Assembly (NCBI RefSeq): GCF_027409185.1
Contig: NC_084464.1
Location: forward strand, 44,553,095 to 44,617,094
Length of the DNA: 64,000 nt
Origin: Cynocephalus volans
Taxonomy: Eukaryota; Chordata; Mammalia; Dermoptera; Cynocephalidae
Reading direction: 5' to 3'
Shown here: positions 12,269 to 24,200 of the stretch, in pieces
Layout: each line of letters starts with the position of its first letter
How positions within the stretch are numbered: the first letter of the stretch is position 1
Translations under genes and position numbers: made by a program
The notes under the pieces: generated by a model
What the model saw: only the letters and a program-made list of their open reading frames with translations
Told to the model about the DNA's origin: nothing
The model's database searches: none

Positions 12269-12891
12269 TGCTGTCCAGAAGCAGCAGACCCTTCAGGATC
12301 CAAGCCAGACATCAGGGTGAAACAAGTGAACAGGGATACCCCCAGCCACAATGACAAAACACCAAAGGAAAGAAACCAGAAATACGAAAAATCAAGAAAG
12401 TACACTGCCACCAAAGGAAATTAATAACTTACAAGCGCTAGATCCTATAGAATAGGAAGTCTTTGAAATGACAGACAAGGAATTTAGAGTAACTATTCTA
12501 AGGAAACTAAATGAGATACAAGAAAACTCAGCGAAACAACACAATGAAATGAGAAAAAACATAGAGGATCTGAAAGAAGAAATGTACAAAGAAATCAATG
12601 CCTTGAAAAAGAATGTAGCTGAGCTACAGAGCTGAAGGATTCATTCAATGAAATAAAAAACACAACAGAGAGTTTAACCAGCAGACTTCAACAAGCAGAA
12701 GAGAGAATTTCTGACCTCAAAGACAGGCTGTTTGAATTATCACAGGCAGACCAGAAAAAAGAATTTTAAAAAGTTGAAGAAAATTTAAGAGAGACAACTG
12801 ACAACCATCATGGGTATTCCAGAAGGGGAGGAAAAAGGAAATGGCATTGAAAACATACTCAATGAGATAATAGCAGAAAACTTCCCAGGTA

Positions 12892-12933
12892 TCAGCACCG
12901 CACTCTCCTGAGTGAGCCACGGGCCGGCCCAAT
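12892..12933 (-). mobile_element. 42-bp tailless insertion: head of the tRNA-derived SINE
   Basis: A perfect 16-bp duplication, GAAAACTTCCCAGGTA, flanks it (12876-12891 and 12934-12949). On the minus strand the insert is the SINE 5' end, from GGGCCGGCCCGTGGCTC to GCGGTGCTGA. It stops in the former anticodon loop and has no poly(A). Confidence 0.8.
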
Positions 12934-15118
12934 GAAAACTTCCCAGGTAAAGGGAAAGTCACAGATCTCCAGATTCAGGAAGCCCAAAGATCACCAAACA
13001 CTTTCAACCCAAAAAGGTCCTCTCCAAGACATGTGATAATCAAACTGACAAAAATCAAAGACAAAGAGAGAATCTTAAAAGCTGTAAGAGAGAAGTGGCA
13101 AGTCATTTATTCCCCAATCAGAATAACATCAAACTTTTCATCAGAAACTCTAAAAGCCAGAAAAGAACAGGATGATATATTCAAAACACTATAGGACAAA
13201 AATTGCCGGCCAAGAATACTTTACCCAGCAAGGCTATCCTTCTGAAATGAAGGACAAATAGGATATTTCTCAGACAAACAAAAACTGCAGGAGCTCACTA
13301 CCACACGACCAGCTCTACAAGAAATTCTCAAGGAAGTACTGGGTTTGATACCACAAAAACAACCATCAGTACCATGAAAACACAAGAAAGAACAATACTG
13401 ACCAGCAAAACAAAAATGCTACCGAAAGAGAAAAAATAGTTTATCTATCATCCCAAGAAACCAACAAATACAGAAGACAAACAGAAAATTTGAAAGAAAG
13501 GAAAAAAAGATACTTAAGACATCTAAACAAAAATCAGTATAATGCTAGGAGTAAATCAACACCTTTCAATAATAGCTCTGAACGTAAAGGACTAAATTAA
13601 CCATTCAAAAGACACAGACTGACTGGATTAAAAAGATGGACCCAACAATATGCTGTCTCCAAGAGACTCACTTGACCTGTAAAGACACACATAGACTAAG
13701 AGTGAAAGGATGGAAAAAGATATATCATGCAAGTAGAAATTGAAAATGAGCTGGTGTAGCTATTCTTATATCAGATAAAATAGACTTTAAAGCAAAAACC
13801 ATTAAAAGAGATAGAGATGGCCAATATATAATGATAAAAGGATCTATCCATCAAGAAGACATAACAATCATAAATATATACGCACCTAATGTCAGAACAG
13901 CTAGATTTGCAAAGCAAACACTATTAGATCTAAAAAAAGAAATAGACACTAACACCATAATACTGGGGACCTGGACACCCCACTCACATCATTGGACATA
14001 TCATCTATGCAAAACATCAACAGAGAAACACAAGATGTAAACAATACTTTAGACGAATTGGATTTGGCAGATATCTACAGAACATTCCATCCAACAACCT
14101 CAGAATATTCATTCTTCTCATCAGCACATGGAACACTCTCCAGGATAGACCACATGTTAGGTCACAAAGCAAGTCTTAACAAATTCAAAAAAATTGGAAT
14201 TAATTCCATGTATTTTTTCTGATCACAATGGATTAAAATTAGAAATCAACAATAAATGAAACTCTGAAAACTATACAAACTCATGGAAATTAAACAACAT
14301 TCTACTTAATGACATGTGGGTTCAAGAAGAAACTGAACAGGAAATCAAAAAATTTCTTGAAACTAATGAAGATAATGACACATCATACTCAAACCTGTGG
14401 GATACTGCAAAAGCAATTTTAAGGGGGAAATTTATTGCATTACATGTTTACTTCAGAAGAATGGAAAGATGGCAAATAAATAACCTAACACTTCACCTTA
14501 AAGATCTAGAAAAACAAGAACAATCCAAACTTTAGTAGACAGAAAGAAATAATTAAGATCAGAGCAGAGCTAAATGAAATAGAAACACAAAGAACAATAC
14601 AAAAGATCAATGAAACAAAAAGTTGGTTCTTTAAAAAGATTAATAAAATCGACAAACCTTTAGCAAGACTAACTAAAAAAAGAAGAGCGAAGACCGTAAT
14701 AACAAAAATTAGAAATGAAAAAGGTGATATTACAACTGACACTTCAGAAATACAAGGAATCATTAGAGACTACTATAAACATCTATATGCCAACAAATCT
14801 GAAAATCTGGAGGAAATGGATAAATTTCTGGATGTGTATAAATTACCAAAAATGAGCCAAGAAGATATAGAAATCTGAACAGACCAGTAACAATAAAAGA
14901 GATTGAAGCTGTTATCAGAAGGCTCCCAACAAAGAAAAGCCCAGGGCCAGAAGGGTTCACTGCAGAGTTCTACCAAATCTTCAAGAGGAACTGATACCAA
15001 TTCTCTCCAAACTGTTCCAAAAGATTGAAACAGAAGCCATTCTCCCAAGCTCATTCTATGAGGCAAACATCACCCTGATACCAAAACCAGACAAAGATGC
15101 ATTAAAAATAGAAAACTA

Positions 15119-15222
15119 GGGAGCATTAATCAGCTACAATGTATATCGACAAAATAAAATTAAAAAAAAAAAAAAAAAAGAAAGAAATGATCTATCAAGC
15201 CAGAAAAAAAAAAAAAAAAAAA
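15119..15222 (+). mobile_element. 104-bp L1 tail insertion with two poly(A) tracts
   Basis: AAAAATAGAAAACTA repeats at 15104-15118 and 15223-15237. The insert is an L1 3' terminus (CAATGTATATCGACAAAATA), a poly(A), a 24-base spacer and a second poly(A). Confidence 0.7.
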
Positions 15223-18200
15223 AAAAATAGAAAACTACAACTACAGGCAAATATCCTTGATGAATATGGATGCAGAAATCCTCAATAAAATTCTAGATAA
15301 CAGAATACAGCAACACATACAGAAAATTATACACCATGATCAAGTGAGATTCATCCCAGGAATGCAAGGTTGATTCCACATATGCAAATCAATAAATGTG
15401 ATACACCACGTTAATAAAAGTAAAGACAAAAACCACATGATCATCTCTATTGACACTGAAAAAGCATTTGACAAAATTCAACATCCTTTCATGATAAATA
15501 CTCTCTACAAGTTAGGCACAGATGGAAAATATCTCAACATAATTAAAGCCATATACAATAAGCCCACTGCCAATATCATCCAGAACAGGGAAAAGCAGCT
15601 TTTCCCTTAAAAACAGGAACTAGACAAGGATGACCACTCTCACCACTCCTATTCAACATAGTGTTGGAAGTACTAGCCAGAGTAATCAGAGAACAGAAGA
15701 AATAAAGGGCATCCAGATTGGAAAGGAAGAAGTCAACCTGTCCCTTTTTGCAGAGGATATGATCCTATATATTGAACAGCCTAAAGCTTCTATAAAAAAA
15801 ACTCCTAGAGTTCATAAATGATTTCAGCAAAGTTGCAGGGTACAAAATCAACACACAAAAATCAGTAGCATTTCTATATTCCAACAGTGAACATGCAGAA
15901 AAAGAAATCAAGAAAGCTAGCCCATTTACAATAGCCACCAAAAAAATAAAATATTTAGGAATAAAGCTGTCTAAGGATGTGAAAAATCTCTACAAAGAGA
16001 ACTACAAACCACTGTTGAGAGAAATTAAAGAGGACACAAGAACATGGAAAGATATCCCTTGCTCTTGAATTGGAAGAATTAACATTGTGAAAATGTCCAT
16101 ATTACCCAAAGTAATCTACAAGTTCAATGCAATCCCTATCAAAATTCCAATGACATTTTTCTCTGAGATGGAAAAAGCTATCCAGACATTTATATGGAAC
16201 AACAAAAGGCCACATATAGCCAAAGCAATCCTGAGCAAAACAAATAAAGCTGGTGGCATAACACTACCTGACTTTAAACTATATTACAAAGCTATAATAA
16301 ACAAAACAGCATGGTACTGGCATAAAAACAGACACATAGATCAATGGAACAGAATAGAGAACCCAGAAATTAACCCATATGCCTACAGCCATCTGATCTT
16401 TGACAAAGGCAGCAAGTCTACATACTGGGGAAGAGACTGCCTTTTGAGCAAATGGTGCTGGGAAAACTGGATAATCATATGTAGAAAAATGAAACTAGAC
16501 CTGTATCTTTCACCATATACCAAAAACAACTCAAAATGGATTAAAGAATTAAATATACACCCTGAAACGATAAAACTCCTTAAAGAAAACATAGGGGAAA
16601 CACTCTAGGAAATAGGAGTGGGTACAGAATTCATGAATAGGACCCCAAAAGCACAGGCAACTAAAGGTAAAATAAACAAATGGGATTATGTCAAACTAAA
16701 AAGCTGCTGCACAGCAAGAGAAACAATCAACAAAGTAAAAAAACAACCAACAGAGTCAGAGAAAATATTTGCTAAACATACATCTGACAAAGAATTAATA
16801 TCCAGAATATGCAAGGAACTCAAACAACTTTACAGCAAAAAACCAAATAACACAATTTAAAAATGGGCAAAGAAGCTGAACAGACATTTCTGAAAGGAAG
16901 ATATACAAATGGCCAACAGACACATGAAAAAGTCTTCAATATCACTCAACATCTGGGAAATGCAAATCAAAACCACTCTGAGATACCATCTCACTCCAGT
17001 TAGGATGGCTAACATCCAAAAGTCTGAGAACGATAAGTGCTGGAGAGGTGACGAAGAAAAAGGAAATCTCATCCACTGTTGGTGGGGCTGCAAAATGGTG
17101 CAGCCTTTATGGAAAATGGTATGGAGGTTCCTCAAACAATTACGGATAGATCTACCATATGACCCAGTGATCCCACTGCTGGGAATATACCCAGAAGAAT
17201 GGAAATCATCATGCCAAAGGGATACCTGTACTCCAATGTTTATTGCAGTTCTATATACAATAGCCAAGAGCTGGAACCAGCCCAAATGTCCATCATCTGA
17301 TGAGTGGATAAGGAAACTGTGGTACATCTACACAATGGAATTCTACTCTGCTATAAAAAAGAATGAAATACTACCATTCACAAGAACATGGATGGACTTA
17401 GAGAAAATTATATTGAGTGAAACAAGTCAGGCACAGAAAGAGAAATACCACATGTTCTCACTTATTTGTGGGAGCTAAAAATTAATAAATAAATAAACAC
17501 ACAAACAAATAAAGGGTGGGGGGAAGAAGACAGAATAACCACAAAAATTCCTTGAACTATTTAAGCCGAGTGCACAGATATGATGTGGGAGGGAGGGGGG
17601 AGGAGAAGAACGGGTACAGGGGCATGAAAATCAAGTACAATGTATTTTGAGACGTTAAATTAAATTAAATTAAATTTTAAAAAAATCAAAATGAAGGCAA
17701 AAATTCATGATAAACAAAATATCAAAATTTTAAATAAATACAGTATCCAGCCCAGGAAAAAATTAAAAAATTAAAAAAGAAGAGAGAAACCCAAATAACA
17801 AAAATCAGATATGAAAGAGGGCACATTACAACCAATACTTAAAAAGTACAAATAACCATCAGAGCCTATTATAAACCACTATATACCAACAAATTTGAAA
17901 ACCTGGAGGAAACGGATACATTTCTGGACACATACAAGCTACCAAGACTGAACCAAGAAGACATAGAAAACCTGAACAGACCAATAACAAGCAACAAGAT
18001 TGAAGCAGTAAGCAGCAGTCTCCCTAAAAAGAAAATAATAATATTAATAAACAAATAAATAAAAATTAAAAATGGGCAAAGGAGCTGAATAAGCATTTCT
18101 CAAAGGATGATACACAAACGGCCAACAGCCACATGAGAAAATGCTCACTCAGCATCAGGGAAATGCAAATCAAAACCACATTGAGATATCATCTCAACCC

Positions 18201-18999
18201 AGTGAGGCTGGCTATTGTCAAAAAGACAGAGAACAAGAAATGCTGGTGAGTGTGCAGAGAGAGGGGAACCCTCCTACACTGTTGGTGGGACTGTAAACTG
18301 GTGCAGCCATTATGGAAACAGTATGGAGATTCCTCAAACAACCACAGACAGAACAGCCATAAGATCCAGCAATCCCTCCGAGGGTTATACACACAAAGGA
18401 ATGGAAATCATCATGTTGAAATAATACCTGCACTCCCATGTTCATTGTAGCTCTATTTACAACAGCCAAGAGTTGGAACCAACTTAAATGTCCATCAATG
18501 GATGACTGTATAAGGAAAATGTGCTATATATACTCAATGGAGTACTACTCTGCCACAAGAAAGACTGAAATTCTGCCATTCATAGCAACATGGATGAACT
18601 AAGAGAAAATTATGTTAAGTGAAGTAAGCTAGGCACAGAAAGAGAAAAACTGCATGTCCTCACTCATAAGTGAGAGCTAAAAAAAAAAATAAACCAATAA
18701 AAAAATGATACAAAGAAAGATGCAAAAATCACAATAATACATTGAAATCTCAAAAGGACAGAATAGAATTGAGGTTACCAGGTGTGGAAAAGAGGGAAAG
18801 AGAAGGGGGGTTAGCGAGAAATCGGTAAAGGACAACAAAAAATTAACGTTGTATATTGAATATACAATTATCCTGATTTGAGCATCACATATTGTACACA
18901 GGTATTGATATTCAATGTGGTACCCCACTGATATGTACAATCAATTATATTTCAATTAAAAAAAAGAAAGAAAAAGAAATTTTGGTGAGTACACACATT

Positions 19000-19560
19000 T
19001 TTATGCACCAAGGTAAGACTGAAAAGGGAGTGGATGTGCTCTGTAATGGTATCTGACTCCATTAATTTAGGTATAGTATGACTCTAAAAATGGGGAAATA
19101 GTGGGGAGAACAAAGGCAAAAGAAATTTATTGTTTTCAGGAATCATTTTGGTGGTTGTAGTGTGAATATTTTAGTTATCCTTAGACTGCTGAGTGTGTTA
19201 ATTTGAATTTAAATGAGTAATTATAGACATTCTAATTGTGTCTGTCCCTGTATCCTTGAAAATCAGGACTCTTGGTATGAAAGAACAGAGATGCAGATGT
19301 AATATAGAAGAGATTCATTTTTTAAATTTATACATTTTTTAAATTTATAAATTCAGTATATATAATTTTTAAGTTACACCATTATAAATGGTATAATTTT
19401 TAAATGCATACAATTTATAAATTTTTAAAATTTTATAATTTGAGATTAAAGTTATTTAATAAATAACTTTTTTATTTATAAGTTGTTTAATACATAACTC
19501 CAATCTCTTAAATAATTAAAAGATTAATTTTTAAAAATGTATTCTACTGAAAAGGCCTAA
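19000..19560. other. AT-rich non-coding DNA
   Basis: Contains a very AT-rich, partly palindromic tract at 19315-19545 (TTTATAAATTTTTAAAATTT and similar). No gene is visible. Confidence 0.45.
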
Positions 19561-20790
19561 CACAATCCGATTCCTAACTGCGGATTGGTCTTAAATGACA
19601 TTTCACACTAATGTAAACCAGGGCTTTCTGGAAAAATGGCTGAATCCAACTCTGGAAGGGAAATGTACAAGATGGACCTGGAACATTTTGTCATACAAGA
19701 TAACGAACTCTAAAAAAGCTTGTATCAAAAGAGTTCCATTTCATTTTTGGTGAGTGGAAACTTTTTAAAGTGGTTTCTTGACGTTTTCTCTCACCAAAAA
19801 TGAAGCTATTGAGCTTCAGCCAAGATAAAAATCACTATGGATGGAAACCCATCAGTGCATTTCAATCCTTCAGTTTACAGTGATATAAAAAAATTAGAAG
19901 TAAAACCTGACTGATCACCTGTGGAGAATAGTAGAAAACCAATTCATTAGCTTGAAAAACGGTAAATAAAAGGAGGCAAACACTGATCTTGCCTTTCCAC
20001 CGTACCACTAGGTAACACACTAGTAAATGACGGGAAGTGTTTCTTTATATGTCATAAAAGTATGTAAGAGAAGAAAGAATGATACAATTAGAATATCACC
20101 ATTTTACAATCCCCAACAAATTAACAATTCTCAACAATGGTATTTCATATCATAGAAAGAGAAACAACTGGACGTTATGCATCTCATGGACAAGGACCAC
20201 ACCGTCACATACAGACTTTCCAAAAGGATCAAACCAGAATCTGATCCAGCCTCTCCACCCAGATGCCAACTTGCAGGTGATGCAGAGGACAGAGGAGCTT
20301 GTGAAACTGCACCATGTGTTTGCAATCGGCAAAACCCAGTGTGGGAAACTCTTCAGGTAAAATGGCTCAGGCTTTCAACATGTTAATCAAACAATTAAGG
20401 AAAAGAAAGAGATGGATGACAAACCTGTGATGTGAAGTATGAGACATAAAAGACAACTAAGCTATAGCATCCACAAAGGCATACCTGGGTGAATAGGCTA
20501 CAAAGAAATACAAGAAAGGTGTTCCCATAAAAGTCAGGATAAAATTAATTCTGAGGGGATAGTGAGGTTTTGATTCGCCTGAGGCATGAAGACTTCTACA
20601 GTAGCTGTCAATGTTCAATTAGGATCTTAGTATGGCTTCAGTGGGAGAACATTTTTTGATCTGAATGGTGATTACAGAAAATGGGGTTTTTCTTAAATAA
20701 TTCATTAAATCACATTTTGCATGGTTATCTCTACCTCTCTTTTATTTTACACTAAAAAGGTTAAAAAAAAACAATAAAAAGGAAACAGTG
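19560..20790 (+). repeat. Old L1 or half-L1 3' end
   Basis: ACAGACTTTCCAAAAGGATC and AAACCCAGTGTGGGAAACTC fit a common old LINE. The region ends with TAATTCATTAAATCAC and ACACTAAAAAGGTTAAAAAA, as L1M-type tails do. It lies antisense to DOB and may include the end of its 3' UTR. Confidence 0.5.
20614..20651 (-). pseudogene. Duplicated copy of DOB exon 6
   Basis: These 38 bases match 21175-21212 at 35 positions and include the exon 6 coding sequence through the stop codon. The copy lies in the 3' end of an old L1 about 560 bases downstream of the true exon. It has no acceptor site next to it and is probably non-functional. Confidence 0.7.
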
Positions 20791-21187
20791 ACTACCTGAG
20801 CATTTGTCTTCTCAAGACTGTGGAGACTGCAGCTTGGAAGAGAGGAAGATTTGAGGACCGTGACTTATACGGTTAGGGCTAGACAGTAGAAAAGTAAAAG
20901 AGTCTGGGACTGGAAGGAGTTAGGTCTTAGGATAGTTTCTGGAGAGTGTCTTTGGAAATGGGGATTAACAAAGTTACAAATAATGTGGTATACAAGGAAG
21001 AAAGGCGTAAGGGTGGGAGATGCATGATCTCAGAACACAAAACTCTGATCAGTTCAGGACTCCTCCAAGGATCATGGAAAAGGATCATTCCCAGAACATC
21101 CAGCTCGTGAATGACCTTTACCTAGCCTAGGGTCCAGACCACTCAGAACTACTTCAGGCTCCAGGAGGAAAAGCTTCAATTAGGATC

Positions 21188-21223
21188 TTAGTACGGCTGC
21201 GGTGGGAGAACAGCTCTTGAGAC
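21188..21223 (-). CDS. DOB: DOB exon 6, C-terminus and stop
   Basis: Twelve codons, [11 protein letters not shown] and TAA, follow acceptor CTGCAG. Human DOB ends VSRAVLLPQSC, so the reading is well supported. A near copy of this exon lies at 20614-20651. Confidence 0.88.
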   Translation of the reverse strand, partial: VSRAVLPPQPY

Positions 21224-24200
21224 CTGCAGGAACAGTGATAAAAGATTTGTGAGGCATCCCTACTCTCCCATTCCAGGGACTCAGGAGACAGCACCACCCA
21301 GCAAGAGACACCATATGCCTCCTTATCCTCAGGGTGTCTGTCTCCCTCTGGCCAAAGAACCAGGAGAATGATCTGCCACCCAAAGAAAGGACAGAAGAGA
21401 AATTACCTCATCACCAGGCAACTGAGTCTCCACATATCCTGGAGAGAAAGAGAGAGAATTTGCTTCAATTAGGACCAAATACTGTGATATCCTGGGGGAT
21501 GAGGGATGGGGGAGGGGCTACAGTGTCAGAACTCCATCTCTGCTTACTCCCTGGAATGTTTCAGGCTTCAGAAAAGGCTATCCCAGTGATCCCTAAGAAA
21601 TACAATCAGCCTTCCCTGCCTCAGCTCTTTGATGTTAGGAAGGCAGGAAGTGGGGGGAGCCACGGGGCAGGTGGCAGGGATCCCCTCAGAGGCTCATTAC
21701 CTTTCTGAGCCCTGAGGTGGATGAAAATCCCCACCAGAAGGAAGATGAGCCCAAGCAGGAAGGCTGCAACTCCACTTAGCAACTTTGTCCAAGAATATTC
21801 AGACTGAGCTCCTATGGGAAACAGGTCTTAAAGTTAGTAAAAAGCTCCCAGTATTTGGCACAACTTGACATCTCAGAGCCTCTACGGGACACCAAATCCA
21901 ATGCTCTCTAGAGAAGGAATAAATTTAGAAGTGGCAAGGAAGGAAGGAAGGGAAAAGAAAAGAAAAGAAAAAAGACCACAACAGTACATTGAACTTTCAG
22001 AAGTGGAGAACAAACCTAAGGACACTACAGATGTGGGGGGAGGGAGGGAGGGGAGTTGGGGAGTGATAGGTCTGGTAAAGGGCATAAAGAAAAATTATGA
22101 TTTGTAAAAATGAACATGCTACTAATAAAAAAAGAAATGGTTCTTTGATGACCAGGTTTGTACCCATGGAGTTGCTTCCCACTTGTTACTGATTCTTACA
22201 GCCCATGAGAATGCCGCCTAAATACTAAGACCAAAGCATTTGAGGATACGACTTCCTCGGTTTGGAAGAAAGTAATGAGGTGATTAGCCCTCCTTATTTC
22301 TTGGAAAAGATGAGGGTAGATATCTGCCGTGTTTTCTCCCACCCTAACCCAAGGACTCCCATTTCTGTGACTCTTCCAGATCAAGGGAAAAGAGAATTTG
22401 TGTTGTGACCAAGATGAATACAGAGGTGACACAGGCTTTGTGTTGAGTCAGTACAATCCTGAGTCAGGCCCAGAGAGTACAAGAGACTAATTCTCACTCC
22501 ACTCCACAGAAACAGGGCTCAGCAGGCTGGGGTGATGAACAAGGCAGGTGTAGACATCTCCAAGCTCAGGAGTCATTTCCAGCATCACCATGGTCTGAAA
22601 GGTCCAGTCTCCGTTCCCGATAAGACCAGTGGACATGACCCCAGCTCTCTCCTCCTTTCCATTCCGGAACCACCTGATCCTGATGTCCCCTGGATAGAAG
22701 CCTGTCACAGAGCAGAGCAGCAGATTGTGCTGCTGCAGGAATGGGATCCTCTCTGGGTACACTGTCACCTCTGGTTGCACTAGAAAGAGAGAGGAAAACG
22801 AGACATTGTAAAGAAAGTCCACCAAGCCAGGCCAGGAGCTTCTTCAGAGACTATCACTACCCCTAATCACTTTCCCAGGTCACCCAAGTGGAAACTGGAA
22901 GTACAGGGAAATCTCAGCCCCCAAGACTCAGAAACAGGGTATATGAGTGCCCCTCCCAATGGTTTACATTTCATCAGTTTTTCCCACAATCACCACTTCT
23001 GTTTGAGAGTATGTTAGTCCTCAAAGTCGCTGAGAACCTTGGGGGTCTGGGACCAAAACCACAGCAACCTGACCTGTAAGGATAACGAGTGAGTCACAGT
23101 TGGGGACAGAACATAGACTCCCCTTCTCATATCCCATTCATCCTGAAGCAGAAAATTGCCTATCAGAAGGAAAAACAGAGGGCCAAGTTCACATGGGGCA
23201 GATTTCTGAGCCCCGCCAGACCCCACCTTCCACCTCACCTTTCCTCCCCACAGTGAAGGGGGCACCCAGCCTGTAGTTATGTCTGCAGAGCAGGTCCACG
23301 GACGCTCTACTCTGCTCCAGGATATCCGGACGATTGTTCCACAGCTCAACATCAGGCTGCCCCAGCTCCGTCAGTGCCACAAACATCCCCACATCACTGT
23401 CAAAACGTGCATACTCCTCCAAGTTAAAGATGAATCTGACCACAAACTGCACTTTTTCTGTCCCATTGGTGAAGTAACAATCAGCCTTTGCCTGAATCAC
23501 AAAATCTTCTGGAAAACCAAAAAAGGACCATGAACCAGACCCCACCTCTCAGAAAACCCATACCTGGTAAATTACGTCAGACCACATGGATTTGAGAGGA
23601 CAGCTTTTGACTTCAGTATCCTCAAAGGCATAGTGTTAAGTGAGAAAAGAAACAGAATGTGATTCAATGCACAATGACATTTATTTAAATTTTTACATAC
23701 ACACAGAAAAATAATGCTATGCATTTTTAAAAGCCACATACTTAAAAGTCATATCAGACACATTTAGAATGTAGTTCTGTGAAGGGGAGAGAATGAGAAT
23801 GGAGAGCAGGGAAGAGAGGAGAGAGTCCTGTACTGACCGATGAGTACAACGTGCTGTGAACTCACTAGGTAAGATCAACTGAATTCTATGCACTTGGGAA
23901 CAACCACCACAATAAAAGGAAGCTCAAATGGAGTTAATGCAGGTAGATGAGGAAAGAAATGGCATTAAGTTGAGACTTGAAGAATAATTGCTATTGACCT
24001 TGAATTTAAAATTTACTTTCATTTCTCAATTCGGAGGCCTCCTCCAGGAGCTACTGAGCTGAACAGAAGGATGACCTTCCTGGTCAGCCACACTCAGCTG
24101 TCACTCAGCAGCTAATTTCAGGTGAGGTTTAGGCCTCCAGTTCTTCAGCATTTATATTCTTTTCTATTTCCTTTTACAGTCTAAATCAGGGGGGAAAAAT

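Larger units (their letters stand above)
11626..17771 (+). mobile_element. L1-C: full-length 6.1 kb L1 inserted in L1-A
   Basis: The duplication TAAAAAAGAAGAGA (near 11612 and 17772) flanks it. It has a 5' UTR with tandem units and a GAGATGGCGGAGTAG start, ORF1 from about 12352 to 13430, ORF2 from about 13550 to 17477, and a GC-rich 3' UTR ending near 17687. ORF2 has lost its frame many times. Longest remnants are 16087-16608 and 16909-17478, the latter with the C-terminal cysteine motif (HCWWGC). It also carries two small insertions. Confidence 0.85.
7940..18976 (+). mobile_element. L1-A: full-length but interrupted and decayed L1
   Basis: It begins with GGGCAAGATGGCAG, the L1 5' end with a YY1-like motif, and contains a GC-rich 5' UTR. 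ORF1 debris follows (about 8890-9850; coiled-coil text SRLEQVEERMSDLKDSLF), then ORF2 endonuclease sequence from about 10000. L1-B interrupts it at 10980 and L1-C at about 11626. It resumes at 17773, loses most of the reverse transcriptase near 18050, and ends in an A-rich tail near 18976. A-rich flanks (AAAGAAAAAAAGG and AAAGAAAAAGAAA) may be the target duplication. Confidence 0.85.
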
